Shown: positions 1 through 9,833, counted from the stretch's first letter. The stretch: DNA of 64,000 bases from Hydrogenophaga taeniospiralis (GCF_020510445.1 NZ_JAHBAG010000001.1:534501-598500); one strand, 5' to 3'. Numbers and translations are program-made. The notes: a model not told the origin generated them from the letters alone.

Positions 1-35
1 CGCGCCACGCGGCCCTGCCCGGGGTGTTCGGATGA
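1..35 (+). CDS. 3' end of an upstream gene (partial)
   Basis: An open frame from the window edge ends in HAALPGVFG and a TGA whose last bases overlap the ATG of the DUF1365 gene (ATGA overlap). This matches the tight packing of the genes downstream. In similar clusters the gene before DUF1365 is an FAD-dependent amine-oxidase-like protein, but only about ten codons are visible here, so that identity is inferred from context alone. Confidence 0.45.
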   Translation, partial: RHAALPGVFG

Positions 36-841
36 GCACGCCGCCGCCGGTGGCGCAGATCGGTTTCGGCCAGGTGCGCCACACGCGCCTGCGCCCGCGC
101 CGCCACGCCTTCGCCTACCCCACCCATTTCCTCATGCTGCCGCTGCGCAGCCTGCGCGCCCACGGCGACGGCGAGCTCGCGCGCAACCGGCGCGCGGCGC
201 TGAGCTTTCACGACGCCGACCACGGCGACGGCGGGCCCGACTGCCTGGCCTGGATCGACGGCCTGCTGCGGCAGCACGGCATCCACGACGCGCTGGGCGA
301 GGTCTGGCTGCACACCCCCCCGCGCGTGCTGGGCCACAGCTTCAAACCGGTGAGCCTGTGGTACTGCCACCGGCCCGACGGCCGCCTGCGCGCGGTGCTG
401 GCCGAGGTGAACAACACCTTTGGCGAGCGCCACTGCTACCTGCTGGACAACCCTCGCTATGGCCAGCCCTGCACGGCGGACAAGGTGTTCCACGTCTCGC
501 CGTTCTGCCCGGTGCGCGGCCAGTACCGCTTCGTCTTCATGCGCAGCCCCGGCCACCCCGGCGCCGGCCCGGCCCGCACCGTGGCGCGCATCGACTACCA
601 CGACGACGGGGCCGACGCGCCCGCGCTGATCCAGACCAGCGTGAGCGGCGCGCTGCAGGCGCTCAATGCCCGCAGCGTGCGGCGCGCACTCTGGGCCTAC
701 CCCGCCATGACCTTGGGCGTGATCACCCACATCCACTGGCAGGCGCTGCGCCTGTGGCTCAAACGCACGCCCTTCTTCCGCCAACCGGCCGCGCCGGGCA
801 CCGCCGTCACCGTGGGCGGGCCCGCCAAGCCGTCCCGCTGA
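32..841 (+). CDS. DUF1365 domain-containing protein
   Basis: A 269-residue soluble protein of the DUF1365 family, whose biochemical activity is not established. Family-typical blocks are visible: FGQVRHTRLRPRRHAF near the N-terminus, the central VSLWYCHRPDG, then AEVNNTFGERHCYLL at about residues 125-140, and a C-terminal TLGVITHIHWQALRLW. The ATG overlaps the stop of the preceding frame and the Cfa-like gene follows 34 bases later, so the gene sits inside one operon. DUF1365 genes usually lie between an FAD-dependent oxidoreductase and a cyclopropane-fatty-acid synthase homologue, which suggests a role in fatty-acyl chain modification. That role is an inference. Confidence 0.9.
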   Translation: MSTPPPVAQIGFGQVRHTRLRPRRHAFAYPTHFLMLPLRSLRAHGDGELARNRRAALSFHDADHGDGGPDCLAWIDGLLRQHGIHDALGEVWLHTPPRVLGHSFKPVSLWYCHRPDGRLRAVLAEVNNTFGERHCYLLDNPRYGQPCTADKVFHVSPFCPVRGQYRFVFMRSPGHPGAGPARTVARIDYHDDGADAPALIQTSVSGALQALNARSVRRALWAYPAMTLGVITHIHWQALRLWLKRTPFFRQPAAPGTAVTVGGPAKPSR

Positions 842-875
842 CCCCTTCCCTCCCACCCCGCCCTGGCTGCCCCCC

Positions 876-2201
876 ATGAACAGCACCACCGCCCCCCGAC
901 ACCCCGCCGGTTTCGCCCTGCCGCGCAACGCGCCCGCCACCGCCCGCAGCGCGCTGAAACTGCTGCAGCGCCTGCGCCACGGCAGCCTCACGCTGCAGCT
1001 GCCCGATGGCTCCATGCAACGCTTCGGCGACGCCACCGGGCCGCACGCCAGCCTGCGCCTGGCCAACTGGAAGGTCTGCGCGGCGGCGCTGAGATCGGGC
1101 GACATCGGCTTCGCCGAGAGCTACATCGCGGGCGACTGGCACACACCGAACCTCACCGAGCTGTTGCGCCTGTTCATCGCCAACCGGCGCGAGATCGAGG
1201 ACATGGTCTACGGCTCGTGGCTCGGCCGGCTGGCCCACTGGGTCCAGCACAAGCTCAACCGCAACTCCCGGGCCAACAGCCGCAAGAACATCCACGCCCA
1301 CTACGACCTGGGCAATCCGTTCTACGAACTCTGGCTGGACCCGACCATGAACTACTCGTCGGCCCTGTTCGAAACACCAGAGCAATCCCTGGCGGACGCG
1401 CAGCACGCCAAGGTGCGGCGCGCGCTGCGCATGGCCGGGGTGCAGGCCGGCGACCGCGTGCTGGAGATCGGCTACGGCTGGGGCGCGCTGGCCGAGATGG
1501 CCACCACCGAATTCGGCGCCTCGCTCACCGGCGTGACACTGTCCACCGAGCAGCTGGCGTTCGCGCAACGGCGCATGAAGAAGCTGGGTGTGCCGCTGAT
1601 GACCGACACGCCCGCCGCCGGGCCGCCCCAAGGCGGGCGAGCCCCCGCGGGGGGCAGCGACCCGCGCCAGCGGCGGAGCGTGGGGGGAGCCCCTTCTGCC
1701 GATCTGCGCCTGCAGGACTACCGCGACATCGACGACGGCCCCTACGACGCGATCTGCTCCATCGAAATGGTCGAGGCCGTGGGCCGCGAATACTGGCCGG
1801 GCTACTTCGGCGCGCTGCACCGCCTGCTCAAGCCGGGCGCGCGGGCCTGTGTGCAGAGCATCGTGATCCGCGACGACCTGTTCGAGCGCTACATCGCCGG
1901 CACCGACTTCATCCAGCAGTACATCTTCCCCGGCGGCTGCCTGCCCAGCCCGCGCGAATTCCGCGCCGCCGCGCAGCGCGCCGGTCTGGAGGTGGTGGAC
2001 CAGTTCGACTTCGGCCAGGACTACGCGCGCACGCTGCGGCTGTGGCGCGAGCAGTTCCTGCGCGAGCACGAGCGGGTGCAGCGGCTCGGTTTCGACCCGC
2101 GTTTCCTGCGCCTCTGGGAGTTCTACCTGGCCTATTGCGAGGCCGCGTTCCTCGAAGGCAACACCAGCGTCGTGCAGTTCAGCTTGCGCCGCCCGGACTG
2201 A
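876..2201 (+). CDS. Cyclopropane-fatty-acyl-phospholipid synthase family methyltransferase
   Basis: A 441-residue SAM-dependent methyltransferase of the Cfa family. These enzymes transfer a methyl(ene) group to unsaturated acyl chains of membrane phospholipids. The SAM-binding motif VLEIGYGWGALAEMA lies at about residues 195-210. The Cfa-type block HYDLGNPFYELWLDPTMNYS precedes it, and GTDFIQQYIFPGGCLPS lies near residue 345. Residues of about 248-277 (PPQGGRAPAGGSDPRQRRSV and flanks) do not look like Cfa sequence: they are the in-frame translation of a GC-rich repeat also present downstream of the cupredoxin gene. The neighbours point to membrane lipid modification under oxidative stress rather than a general cfa gene. 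Whether the product is a cyclopropane or another methylated or furan acyl chain cannot be told from sequence. Confidence 0.92.
   Translation: MNSTTAPRHPAGFALPRNAPATARSALKLLQRLRHGSLTLQLPDGSMQRFGDATGPHASLRLANWKVCAAALRSGDIGFAESYIAGDWHTPNLTELLRLFIANRREIEDMVYGSWLGRLAHWVQHKLNRNSRANSRKNIHAHYDLGNPFYELWLDPTMNYSSALFETPEQSLADAQHAKVRRALRMAGVQAGDRVLEIGYGWGALAEMATTEFGASLTGVTLSTEQLAFAQRRMKKLGVPLMTDTPAAGPPQGGRAPAGGSDPRQRRSVGGAPSADLRLQDYRDIDDGPYDAICSIEMVEAVGREYWPGYFGALHRLLKPGARACVQSIVIRDDLFERYIAGTDFIQQYIFPGGCLPSPREFRAAAQRAGLEVVDQFDFGQDYARTLRLWREQFLREHERVQRLGFDPRFLRLWEFYLAYCEAAFLEGNTSVVQFSLRRPD
1618..1687 (+). repeat. GC-rich repeat (family 2) inserted in frame in the Cfa-like gene
   Basis: About 70 bases starting CCGGGCCGCCCCAA and ending GACCCGCG(C)CAGCGGCGGAGCGTGGGG. 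The same unit, reverse-complemented, occurs twice at 58395-58545. The copy here carries one extra C in the GACCCGCGCCAGCGG stretch compared with the intergenic copies, and the reading frame stays open through it. This is direct sequence evidence of a repeat inside a coding region. Confidence 0.85.
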
Positions 2202-2204
2202 GCC

Positions 2205-2768
2205 ATGCCATACACCCACCGCCTGCCGCGACACACGCTGGCGCTGATCGCGCTGGGCGCGGCCCTGTGCGCCCCCGCCCAGGCCACCAGCCCCATCGAA
2301 CCCACGGCCAGCGCCGCGCTGCAAGGCCAACAGGCGGTGGGCCAGGGCCTGCTGCGGGTGTGGGGCTTCGAGGTCTACGGCGCCAGCCTCTGGGCCGCGC
2401 CGGGCTTTGATGCGCAACGTTTCGCCGCGCAGCGCTTCGGGCTGGAGCTGCATTACCGGCGCGCCTTCTCCGGGCGCGACATCGCGCAGCGCTCGATCGA
2501 CGAGATGCGCGGCATCGGCGCACTCACCCCCGAACAGGCCACCCGCTGGCAACAGGCCATGGGCGCGCTGTTCCCCGACGTGGCGCCGGGCGACCGCATC
2601 CTGGGCCTGCACGTGCCCGGCAGCGGCGCGCGGTTCTACCTCAACGGCCGGCTGCTCGGCGAGATCGCCGACGAGGGGTTTTCGGCCCGCTTCTTCGGCA
2701 TCTGGCTCTCGCCCGCCACCTCGCAACCGCGCCTGCGCGAAGCGCTGATCGCGCAGGTGCGGCGATGA
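2205..2768 (+). CDS. Chalcone isomerase-like family protein, exported
   Basis: A 187-residue protein with a signal peptide (TLALIALGAALCAPAQA, cleavage expected after about residue 27), so probably periplasmic. The mature part follows the bacterial chalcone-isomerase-like pattern: LLRVWGFEVYGASLW, then LELHYRRAFSGRDIAQRSIDEM, then GDRILGLHVPGSGARFYLNG, and a C-terminal FFGIWLSP. The bacterial members have the fold, and a true chalcone isomerase reaction is not implied; a fatty-acid-related role is more likely in this operon. The start lies 3 bases after the cfa-like stop, and the end overlaps the next gene by four bases (ATGA). Confidence 0.85.
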   Translation: MPYTHRLPRHTLALIALGAALCAPAQATSPIEPTASAALQGQQAVGQGLLRVWGFEVYGASLWAAPGFDAQRFAAQRFGLELHYRRAFSGRDIAQRSIDEMRGIGALTPEQATRWQQAMGALFPDVAPGDRILGLHVPGSGARFYLNGRLLGEIADEGFSARFFGIWLSPATSQPRLREALIAQVRR

Positions 2769-4123
2769 GCCCGGCCCGCCCCACCCGCATCCCCACGCCG
2801 GCCGAACACTTCGTGGGCACCGGCGCCTGGCGCCACGGCCTGCGCTATGGCCTGCTCGGCCTGCCGCTGGCCTTCGTGGCGCTGCCGCTGTACGTGATCC
2901 TGCCCAACCACTACGCGCGCAGCTTTGGCGCGCCGCTGGCCGCGCTGGGCCTGGTGTTGCTGCTAGCGCGCTTGTTCGACGCGCTGCTCGACCCGCTGAT
3001 CGGCCGCTGGTGCGACCGCCTGTTCACGCGCTCGCACCGCGCCGTGCTGGCCGCAGGCGCCGGCGCGGCCGTGGCACTGGCCCTGGGCCTGTGGGCGCTG
3101 CTGTTCCCGCCCGAGGCGGTGCGCACCGACCCGGCCGCGCTGCTGGCCTGGGCCGGTGGCCTGATGGCCCTCACCTGCACCGCCTACAGCGTGGCCAGCG
3201 TGGCGCACCAGACCTGGGGCGCGCGCCTGGCGGGCAACGAGGCCCAGCGCAGCCGCATCGTCGCCTGGCGCGAGGGCCTGGCGCTGCTGGGGGTGTTGCT
3301 CGCCGCGGTCTTGCCCGGCACGCTGGGACTGGGCGTCACCGTCACCGCGTTTGCCGTGCTGCTGGCACTGGGCTGGTGGGCCTGGAGCGCGGCGGTGGTG
3401 CCGCTGCGGGGCGGCCCGCTTCCGCCCGCGCAGGCCGGGGCAGGGGTGCGGCGCTCACCGCTGCGCCAGCCGCGCTTCTTGAAACTGCTGGCGGTGTTCG
3501 TGCTCAACGGCACGGCCAGCGCGGTGCCCGCCACCCTGGTGCTGTTCTTCGTGCAGGACCGGCTGCAGGCGCCGCGCGCCATCGAGCCCGCCTTCCTCGC
3601 CACCTACTTCCTGTTCGCCGCGCTGTCGCTGCCGCTGTGGGTGCGGCTGGTGGGGCGCCTGGGCCTGGCGCGCAGTTGGCTGGCCGGCATGGCGCTGGCC
3701 GTGGCGGCCTTCGTCTGGGCGGCCACGCTGGGCGAGGGCGATGTCTGGCCGTTCCTGCTGGTGTGCGCCCTCTCAGGCATGGCCCTGGGCACCGATCTGG
3801 CCCTGCCCGGCGCCTTGCTCACCGGCCTGATGGACGAACTGGGCGAGCGCGGCCACCGCGAAGGCGCCTACCTCGGCTGGTGGAACTTCGCGGCCAAGCT
3901 CAACCTGGCGCTGGCCGCCGGCCTGAGCCTGCCGCTGCTCGCCCTGTTCGGCTACAGCCCCGGCACGCGCGACCCCGCCGCGCTGCAGGTGCTCACGCTC
4001 GCCTACTGCCTGCTGCCCTGCGCGCTCAAGCTGCTCGCGGGCGCCGCGCTGCACACCCTGGTGATCCGGCCCGAGCGCCTGACCAGACCCACGGCCCTCC
4101 CGCCACTGAAAGCCCACCCATGA
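2765..4123 (+). CDS. MFS transporter (GPH/MFS_2-like)
   Basis: A 452-residue integral membrane protein with about 12 hydrophobic segments. The N-terminal stretch LPLAFVALPLYVILPNHYAR and the loop RLFDALLDPLIGRWCDR match the glycoside-pentoside-hexuronide/MFS_2 type, where the D-x-x-x-D-P-x-x-G motif is diagnostic. The substrate is unknown; family members in comparable clusters accompany lipid-modification genes, so a lipid or lipid precursor is possible. It overlaps the upstream stop and the downstream start by ATGA, so translation is probably coupled along the operon. Confidence 0.88.
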   Translation: MSPARPTRIPTPAEHFVGTGAWRHGLRYGLLGLPLAFVALPLYVILPNHYARSFGAPLAALGLVLLLARLFDALLDPLIGRWCDRLFTRSHRAVLAAGAGAAVALALGLWALLFPPEAVRTDPAALLAWAGGLMALTCTAYSVASVAHQTWGARLAGNEAQRSRIVAWREGLALLGVLLAAVLPGTLGLGVTVTAFAVLLALGWWAWSAAVVPLRGGPLPPAQAGAGVRRSPLRQPRFLKLLAVFVLNGTASAVPATLVLFFVQDRLQAPRAIEPAFLATYFLFAALSLPLWVRLVGRLGLARSWLAGMALAVAAFVWAATLGEGDVWPFLLVCALSGMALGTDLALPGALLTGLMDELGERGHREGAYLGWWNFAAKLNLALAAGLSLPLLALFGYSPGTRDPAALQVLTLAYCLLPCALKLLAGAALHTLVIRPERLTRPTALPPLKAHP

Positions 4124-4659
4124 AACGACGCCTCGTGCTCACCACCGGCATCGCCGCCACGCTCGGCCTGGCGGGCTGCGCCGGACCGAGGCTCAGCGAC
4201 CACGCGGGCGAGCAGCCCGCGCTGGACCTGCGCGACTATTTCAACGGCACGCTCGACGCCTACGGCGTCTTCACCGACCGTGCCGGCAAGGTGGTCAAAC
4301 GCTTCACCGTGCTGATGCGCTGCCGCTGGACGGGCGAGGACGGCGTGCTCGACGAAGACTTTGTGTACGCGGACGGCAGCACGCAAAAGCGCATCTGGCG
4401 CCTCAAGCACCTGGGCGAAGGCCGCTACAGCGGCAGCGCCGACGACGTGGTGGGCACGGCGCTGGGCCAGACCCGCGGCAACGCGTTCCGCTGGGACTAC
4501 ACGCTGGCCCTGCCGGCGGACGGACAGATCTGGCACGTCGCGTTCGACGACTGGATGTACCTGATGGACGCGCGCGTGATGCTCAACAAGGCCACGATGA
4601 GCAAGTTCGGCGTCCGCCTGGGCGAGGTCACGCTGAGCTTCGTCAAACGCCCCGCATGA
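4120..4659 (+). CDS. DUF3833 family lipoprotein
   Basis: A 179-residue protein that begins with a lipoprotein signal peptide: TTGIAATLGLAGC with the lipobox LAGC, so Cys20 would be lipidated. The mature part (LDLRDYFNGTLDAYGVFTDR near the start, then VLDEDFVYADGSTQKRIWRL, and HVAFDDWMYLMDARVMLNKA) is typical of DUF3833. The function is unknown; the lipocalin-like beta-rich pattern suggests binding of a hydrophobic ligand, but this is inference. The ATG at 4120 overlaps the MFS stop, which decides the start over longer upstream options. Confidence 0.9.
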   Translation: MKRRLVLTTGIAATLGLAGCAGPRLSDHAGEQPALDLRDYFNGTLDAYGVFTDRAGKVVKRFTVLMRCRWTGEDGVLDEDFVYADGSTQKRIWRLKHLGEGRYSGSADDVVGTALGQTRGNAFRWDYTLALPADGQIWHVAFDDWMYLMDARVMLNKATMSKFGVRLGEVTLSFVKRPA

Positions 4660-4690
4660 GCGGCCCGCTCTCCCACATCCCCCTTTCGCC

Positions 4691-5563
4691 ATGACCGCCC
4701 CCAGCCACTTCGTCGAACCCAGCGCCCCCCTGCGAGCGGAAAGCCCCGCCCGGCGGCGCGGCTGGCGCCTGCTGCGGCCCTTCAACCCGCCCATCACCGG
4801 GTGGCGCGGCCTGCGGGTCTGGGTGATCGGCGCCTCCAGCGGCATCGGCCTGGCCACCGCCGAGGCGCTGGTGGCGCGCGGCGCGCGGGTGCAGGTCTCG
4901 GCGCGCGACGCGGCCGCGCTGGAGCGGCTGGTGGCCCGGCATCCGACACTGCCCGGCGCCACGCCGGTTCAGGCCTGGCCGCTGGACGTGACCGACGCCC
5001 CGGCGGTGGCGCGGACCGCGCGCGCCATCCTGGCCCAGGGCCCGCTCGATCTGGTGCTGTACTGCGCCGGCCACTACCGCGAGATGCGCGCCACCGCGCT
5101 CGATCTGGCCGAACTGCGGCAGCACCTGGCCATCAACTACGTCGGCGCGCTCAACGTGCTCGACGCCGTGCTGCCCGCGCTGATCGCGCGCGGCGCCGGC
5201 CACCTCAGCCTGGTCAGCAGCGTGGCCGGGTTTCGCGGCCTGCCCAAGGGCCTGGCCTACGGCCCGACCAAGGCCGCGCTCACCCACCTGGCCGAAACCC
5301 TGTACCTCGATCTGGAGCCGCTGGGTCTGGGCGTGAGCGTGGTCCACCCCGGTTTCGTGCAGACGCCGCTGACCGCGCAGAACGACTTCAGCATGCCGGC
5401 CCTGATCACGCCCGAGCGCGCCGCGCAGGCCATGCTCGACGGCTGGGCGCAAGGCGCCTTCGACATCCACTACCCCAAACGTTTCACGCGCTGGATGAAG
5501 CTGCTGCGCCTGGTGCCCTACCGCGCCTACTTCCCCGCCGTGCGGCGCTTCACCGGGCTATAA
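4691..5563 (+). CDS. SDR family NAD(P)-dependent oxidoreductase
   Basis: A 290-residue short-chain dehydrogenase. The nucleotide-binding motif is VWVIGASSGIGLATA (about residues 38-52). The catalytic serine is in HLSLVSSVAG, and the Tyr-Lys pair in LAYGPTKAALTHLAETLYLD. The N-terminal 35 residues before the Rossmann fold are longer than usual. It lies 31 bases after the DUF3833 lipoprotein gene and 7 bases before the NTF2-like gene, in the same operon. The substrate is not determined; an acyl-chain or aldehyde intermediate of lipid oxidation fits the context. Confidence 0.92.
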   Translation: MTAPSHFVEPSAPLRAESPARRRGWRLLRPFNPPITGWRGLRVWVIGASSGIGLATAEALVARGARVQVSARDAAALERLVARHPTLPGATPVQAWPLDVTDAPAVARTARAILAQGPLDLVLYCAGHYREMRATALDLAELRQHLAINYVGALNVLDAVLPALIARGAGHLSLVSSVAGFRGLPKGLAYGPTKAALTHLAETLYLDLEPLGLGVSVVHPGFVQTPLTAQNDFSMPALITPERAAQAMLDGWAQGAFDIHYPKRFTRWMKLLRLVPYRAYFPAVRRFTGL

Positions 5564-5570
5564 ACCTCCC

Positions 5571-6020
5571 ATGACGCTGCCCACCGACGACCTCCGCGCC
5601 GCGGTCGCCCGCCTCGCCGCCTACTTCGAAACCCTCACGCCCCAGAGCGTGGCGCAGATCGACCGCTTCTACGCGCCGCAGGCGCGCTTCAAGGACCCGT
5701 TCAACGAGGTGCAGGGCGTCCCCGCGATCGGCCGCATCTTCGAACACATGTTCCAGGCCCTGCACGAGCCGCGCTTCACCGTGACGCAACAGCTCGTGGA
5801 CGGCGCGCAGGCGTTTCTGGTCTGGGAATTCCACTTCCGTTTCCAGCGCTTCGACACCACCACCGTGCAACGGATCCGCGGCGGCTCCCACCTGATGCTG
5901 GACAACGACGGCCGCATCCGCGAACACCGCGACTACTGGGACGCGGCCGAAGAGCTGTACGAGAAGCTGCCGGGGTTGGGCACACTGATGCGCTGGCTGA
6001 AGCGCAGAGCCGCCCGTTAA
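5571..6020 (+). CDS. Nuclear transport factor 2 (SnoaL-like) family protein
   Basis: A 149-residue small protein with the NTF2/SnoaL cone fold pattern: FYAPQARFKDPFNEVQG, FLVWEFHFRFQRF, then DNDGRIREHRDYWDAAEELY. Such proteins are small-molecule-binding or isomerase-like enzymes, and some act as stress factors. It closes the operon that starts before the window. After it lies a family-1 intergenic repeat on the opposite strand, then the convergent GST gene. Its exact reaction is unknown. Confidence 0.88.
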   Translation: MTLPTDDLRAAVARLAAYFETLTPQSVAQIDRFYAPQARFKDPFNEVQGVPAIGRIFEHMFQALHEPRFTVTQQLVDGAQAFLVWEFHFRFQRFDTTTVQRIRGGSHLMLDNDGRIREHRDYWDAAEELYEKLPGLGTLMRWLKRRAAR

Positions 6021-6043
6021 CACGCCGGCGCGCGTGCCCGCTT

Positions 6044-6126
6044 CCAGGATGCCGCGGAACTGGCTTTGCCAGGCCGCAGGCATCGCCCCCTGGGGGGTGA
6101 CGCGCCCCTAGGCGCGGCGCGGGTGG
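6044..6126 (-). repeat. GC-rich intergenic repeat (family 1), copy 1
   Basis: Read on the minus strand this gives GCGCCG, a CACCCCCCAGGGGG core, then TGGCAAAGCCAGTTCC and GCATCCTGG. It aligns along its length with the copy at 52174-52253 and more loosely with three more copies. It lies between the convergent NTF2-like and GST genes. Confidence 0.8.
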
Positions 6127-6132
6127 AACCTA

Positions 6133-6747
6133 TTAATTCGGCCGTGTGTCCACAAAACTCTGGCGCAGGAAGAGCTTCTCGCTGAGCTTGGCCAGGTTCG
6201 GGTAGGACGAACGCCAGTCGATGTCGGGGAAACGGAAGTCCAGGTAGCCCAGCGCACAGCCCACCGCCAGATCGGACAGGCTCAGATGGATGCCCGAGCA
6301 GAACGGCTTGTCGCCCAGGCCCTGGCTCATGGACTTGAGCGCCGCGTGCACCTTGCCCATCTGGCGTTCGATCCAGGCGTCGCTGCGCTGCTCGTCGGTG
6401 CGGCCGGCCCAGGTCGCTTCCAACCGGGCCAGGATGGCCGCGTCCAGCAGGCCGTCGGCCAGCGCTTCCCAGGTCTTGACTTCGGCGCGTTCGCGGCCCT
6501 GGGCCGGGATCAGCTTGCCCACGGGCGAGAGGGTGTCGAGGTATTCAACGATCACCCGCGAATCGAACACCGCTTCACCGCCCTCCATCACCAGGCACGG
6601 CACCTTGCCCAGCGGGTTGGAGGTGCCGATCTGGGTGCTCGCCGACCAGACGTCTTCCGGCAGGAACTGGTAGTCGAGCTTTTTCTCGGCCATGACGACA
6701 CGCACTTTGCGCACGTAGGGGCTGGTGATGGCGCCGATGAGTTTCAT
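6133..6747 (-). CDS. Glutathione S-transferase family protein
   Basis: A 204-residue protein with an N-terminal thioredoxin-like domain (MKLIGAITSPYVRKVRVVMA; the Ser of SPYVRK is the likely glutathione-activating residue). NPLGKVPCLV and the SRVIVEYLD motif contact glutathione. The alpha-helical C-terminal domain contains LSLSDLAVGCALGYLDFR. The start at ATG 6747 gives the usual GST N-terminus. It is transcribed away from purB. The substrate is not known; general detoxification of electrophiles is the family role. Confidence 0.93.
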   Translation of the reverse strand: MKLIGAITSPYVRKVRVVMAEKKLDYQFLPEDVWSASTQIGTSNPLGKVPCLVMEGGEAVFDSRVIVEYLDTLSPVGKLIPAQGRERAEVKTWEALADGLLDAAILARLEATWAGRTDEQRSDAWIERQMGKVHAALKSMSQGLGDKPFCSGIHLSLSDLAVGCALGYLDFRFPDIDWRSSYPNLAKLSEKLFLRQSFVDTRPN

Positions 6748-6792
6748 GGACGGTGCTTCGTGAGACAGGTTTCCCCGGGTCGGCCATTTTAG

Positions 6793-8340
<1,548 letters not shown>

Positions 8341-8527
8341 TCACGCGCCCCCTCCGGCCCGGGTGTGACCGATGTCTCACCCGGCCGGGAAATGTGGGCA
8401 GCCCGTCCGGGCGGAGCGCGGTATTTCCGACAGAGTGCGCCGGACAAACGACAGCCACCCACCATCGGCCCTGCTCGAATACCTAGAATTCGTTGCCCTC
8501 AACCCTGCCCGACCACCGAAGGACCCC

Positions 8528-9304
8528 ATGGCCATCGAACTCTTCAACAAAAACGGCCATGTCTGCCTGATGTTCGCCCACCTGAGCGACGAAGACGGCG
8601 AACCTGGTCAGGCCGTGCAGGCCAACCAGTTCCTGGTCATCCATGGTGACACCGGCGCCATCATCGATCCGGGTGGCAACATGGCCTACAACGAGCTGCT
8701 GCTCACCATCGGCCGCTTTTTCCCGCCCAGCAAGCTGTCCAAGATCCTGGCCTCGCACGCCGACCCGGACATCATCGCCTCGCTGGACCGCTGGATGACC
8801 AGCACCCAGGCCACGCTGTACATCTCGCGCCTGTGGGAGCGTTTCGCGCCCCACTTCTGCAAACCCGGCAAGACGGCCGGCCGCATCATCGGCATCCCCG
8901 ACCCGGGCGTGCGCATTCCCCTGGGCAGCTCCGAGCTGGTGGCGCTGCCCGCGCACTTCATGCACTCGGAGGGCAATTTCCAGTTCTGGGACCCGGTGAG
9001 CCGCATCCTCTTCTCGGGCGACCTCGGCGTCTCCATCGGCACCTCGGCCGACGCCGCCAAACCCGTCACCTCGCTGGCGCCCCACATCCCGAAGATGGAA
9101 GCTTTTCACCGGCGCTACATGGTGTCGTCCAAGGTGCTGCGGCTGTGGGCCAACATGGCCCGCACCCTGCCCATCGACATGATCGTGCCGCAGCACGGCG
9201 CCCCGCTGGCGGGCGCGGCGGTGGGTGAGTTCATCAACTGGATCAGCGACCTGAGCTGCGGCATCGACTACGTGACCCAGGCCAACTACACGGTTCCGGC
9301 CTAG
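8528..9304 (+). CDS. MBL-fold metallo-hydrolase, ODP (diiron oxygen-binding) type
   Basis: A 258-residue metallo-beta-lactamase-fold protein lacking a flavodoxin domain, so it is not a full flavodiiron protein. Metal-ligand candidates are SHADPDI (about residues 77-83), HFMHSEGNFQFWDP, the Asp of LFSGDLG, and IVPQHG near the end. The NQFLVIHGDTGAIIDPGGN start and the H-x-D-P-D spacing are like the oxygen-sensing diiron ODP proteins linked to chemotaxis or c-di-GMP modules in other bacteria. The Asp after the first His, rather than the H-x-H-x-D-H of hydrolases, supports a redox or O2-binding role. No partner gene is adjacent. Its stop overlaps the convergent DUF1289 gene by four bases (CTAG). 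Confidence 0.82.
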   Translation: MAIELFNKNGHVCLMFAHLSDEDGEPGQAVQANQFLVIHGDTGAIIDPGGNMAYNELLLTIGRFFPPSKLSKILASHADPDIIASLDRWMTSTQATLYISRLWERFAPHFCKPGKTAGRIIGIPDPGVRIPLGSSELVALPAHFMHSEGNFQFWDPVSRILFSGDLGVSIGTSADAAKPVTSLAPHIPKMEAFHRRYMVSSKVLRLWANMARTLPIDMIVPQHGAPLAGAAVGEFINWISDLSCGIDYVTQANYTVPA

Positions 9305-9717
9305 GAACCGGTGTCTTCCAGCGCCCGCTCGGCGTAGCGGTTGAAGCGCCAGGCGCTGCCGTCGAGCGTGATGCGCCGCCAGCTGGCGCGCTTCTCGCCT
9401 GGGGTCATTTCGGTCCAGTGCTGCACCTCGTCAAAGGTGCGCCCGCACCCCTTGCACACCTCGTCGCCCTGGCTGGTCGAGCAAATGGCGATGCAGGGTG
9501 TGTCGGGCGTGCTGTCGAACCAGGCGAGCCAGGCCTCGCGCGCCGGAGTGGGCAGGGAGGTTTCGTCGGCCTCGGTCTCGCGAAAGTACACCATGAGCGC
9601 GTACACCTCGGCCAGCGCGCGCGTCTGTGGCGCCAGCGACAGGCCATCGGGCGAGGGTGAGCGCTCACGCCAGTGGTTGATCGCGGCCTCGATGTCGGTG
9701 ATGTGTATGCCAGCCAT
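9301..9717 (-). CDS. DUF3717-DUF1289 two-domain protein
   Basis: A 138-residue protein with two recognisable small domains. The N-terminal 65 residues (ITDIEAAINHWRERSPSPDG, then LAEVYALMVYF) match DUF3717. The C-terminal part has the DUF1289 cysteine pattern DTPCIAICSTS, then VCKGCGRTFDEVQHWTEMTPGEK, which probably binds a metal or Fe-S cofactor through four cysteines. Neither domain has an established function. The start at ATG 9717 begins the DUF3717 domain; longer frames upstream would read into the region before the riboswitch. Confidence 0.8.
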   Translation of the reverse strand: MAGIHITDIEAAINHWRERSPSPDGLSLAPQTRALAEVYALMVYFRETEADETSLPTPAREAWLAWFDSTPDTPCIAICSTSQGDEVCKGCGRTFDEVQHWTEMTPGEKRASWRRITLDGSAWRFNRYAERALEDTGS

Positions 9718-9833
9718 GGGGGACGAATCATAGCCAGCACCCCCGTTTCGCGGCCGGTACCGGCGCCGGAACACCGGCTCGCTCTGTGGGAACTGCGTAT
9801 CCGCAACGGCGGTCATGGGGCGTCCCGGGTCGG

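Noticed and set aside
807..2726. A 639-codon open frame on the minus strand across the Cfa-like and chalcone-isomerase-like genes
   Set aside because: It is antisense to two well-supported genes, has a low-complexity Ala/Gly/Arg/His composition and no recognisable motif. It is a GC-rich shadow frame.
8359..8384. Hairpin CCGGGTG/CACCCGG after purB
   Set aside because: The stem has only seven pairs, the loop is 12 bases and no T run follows, so I do not call it a terminator.
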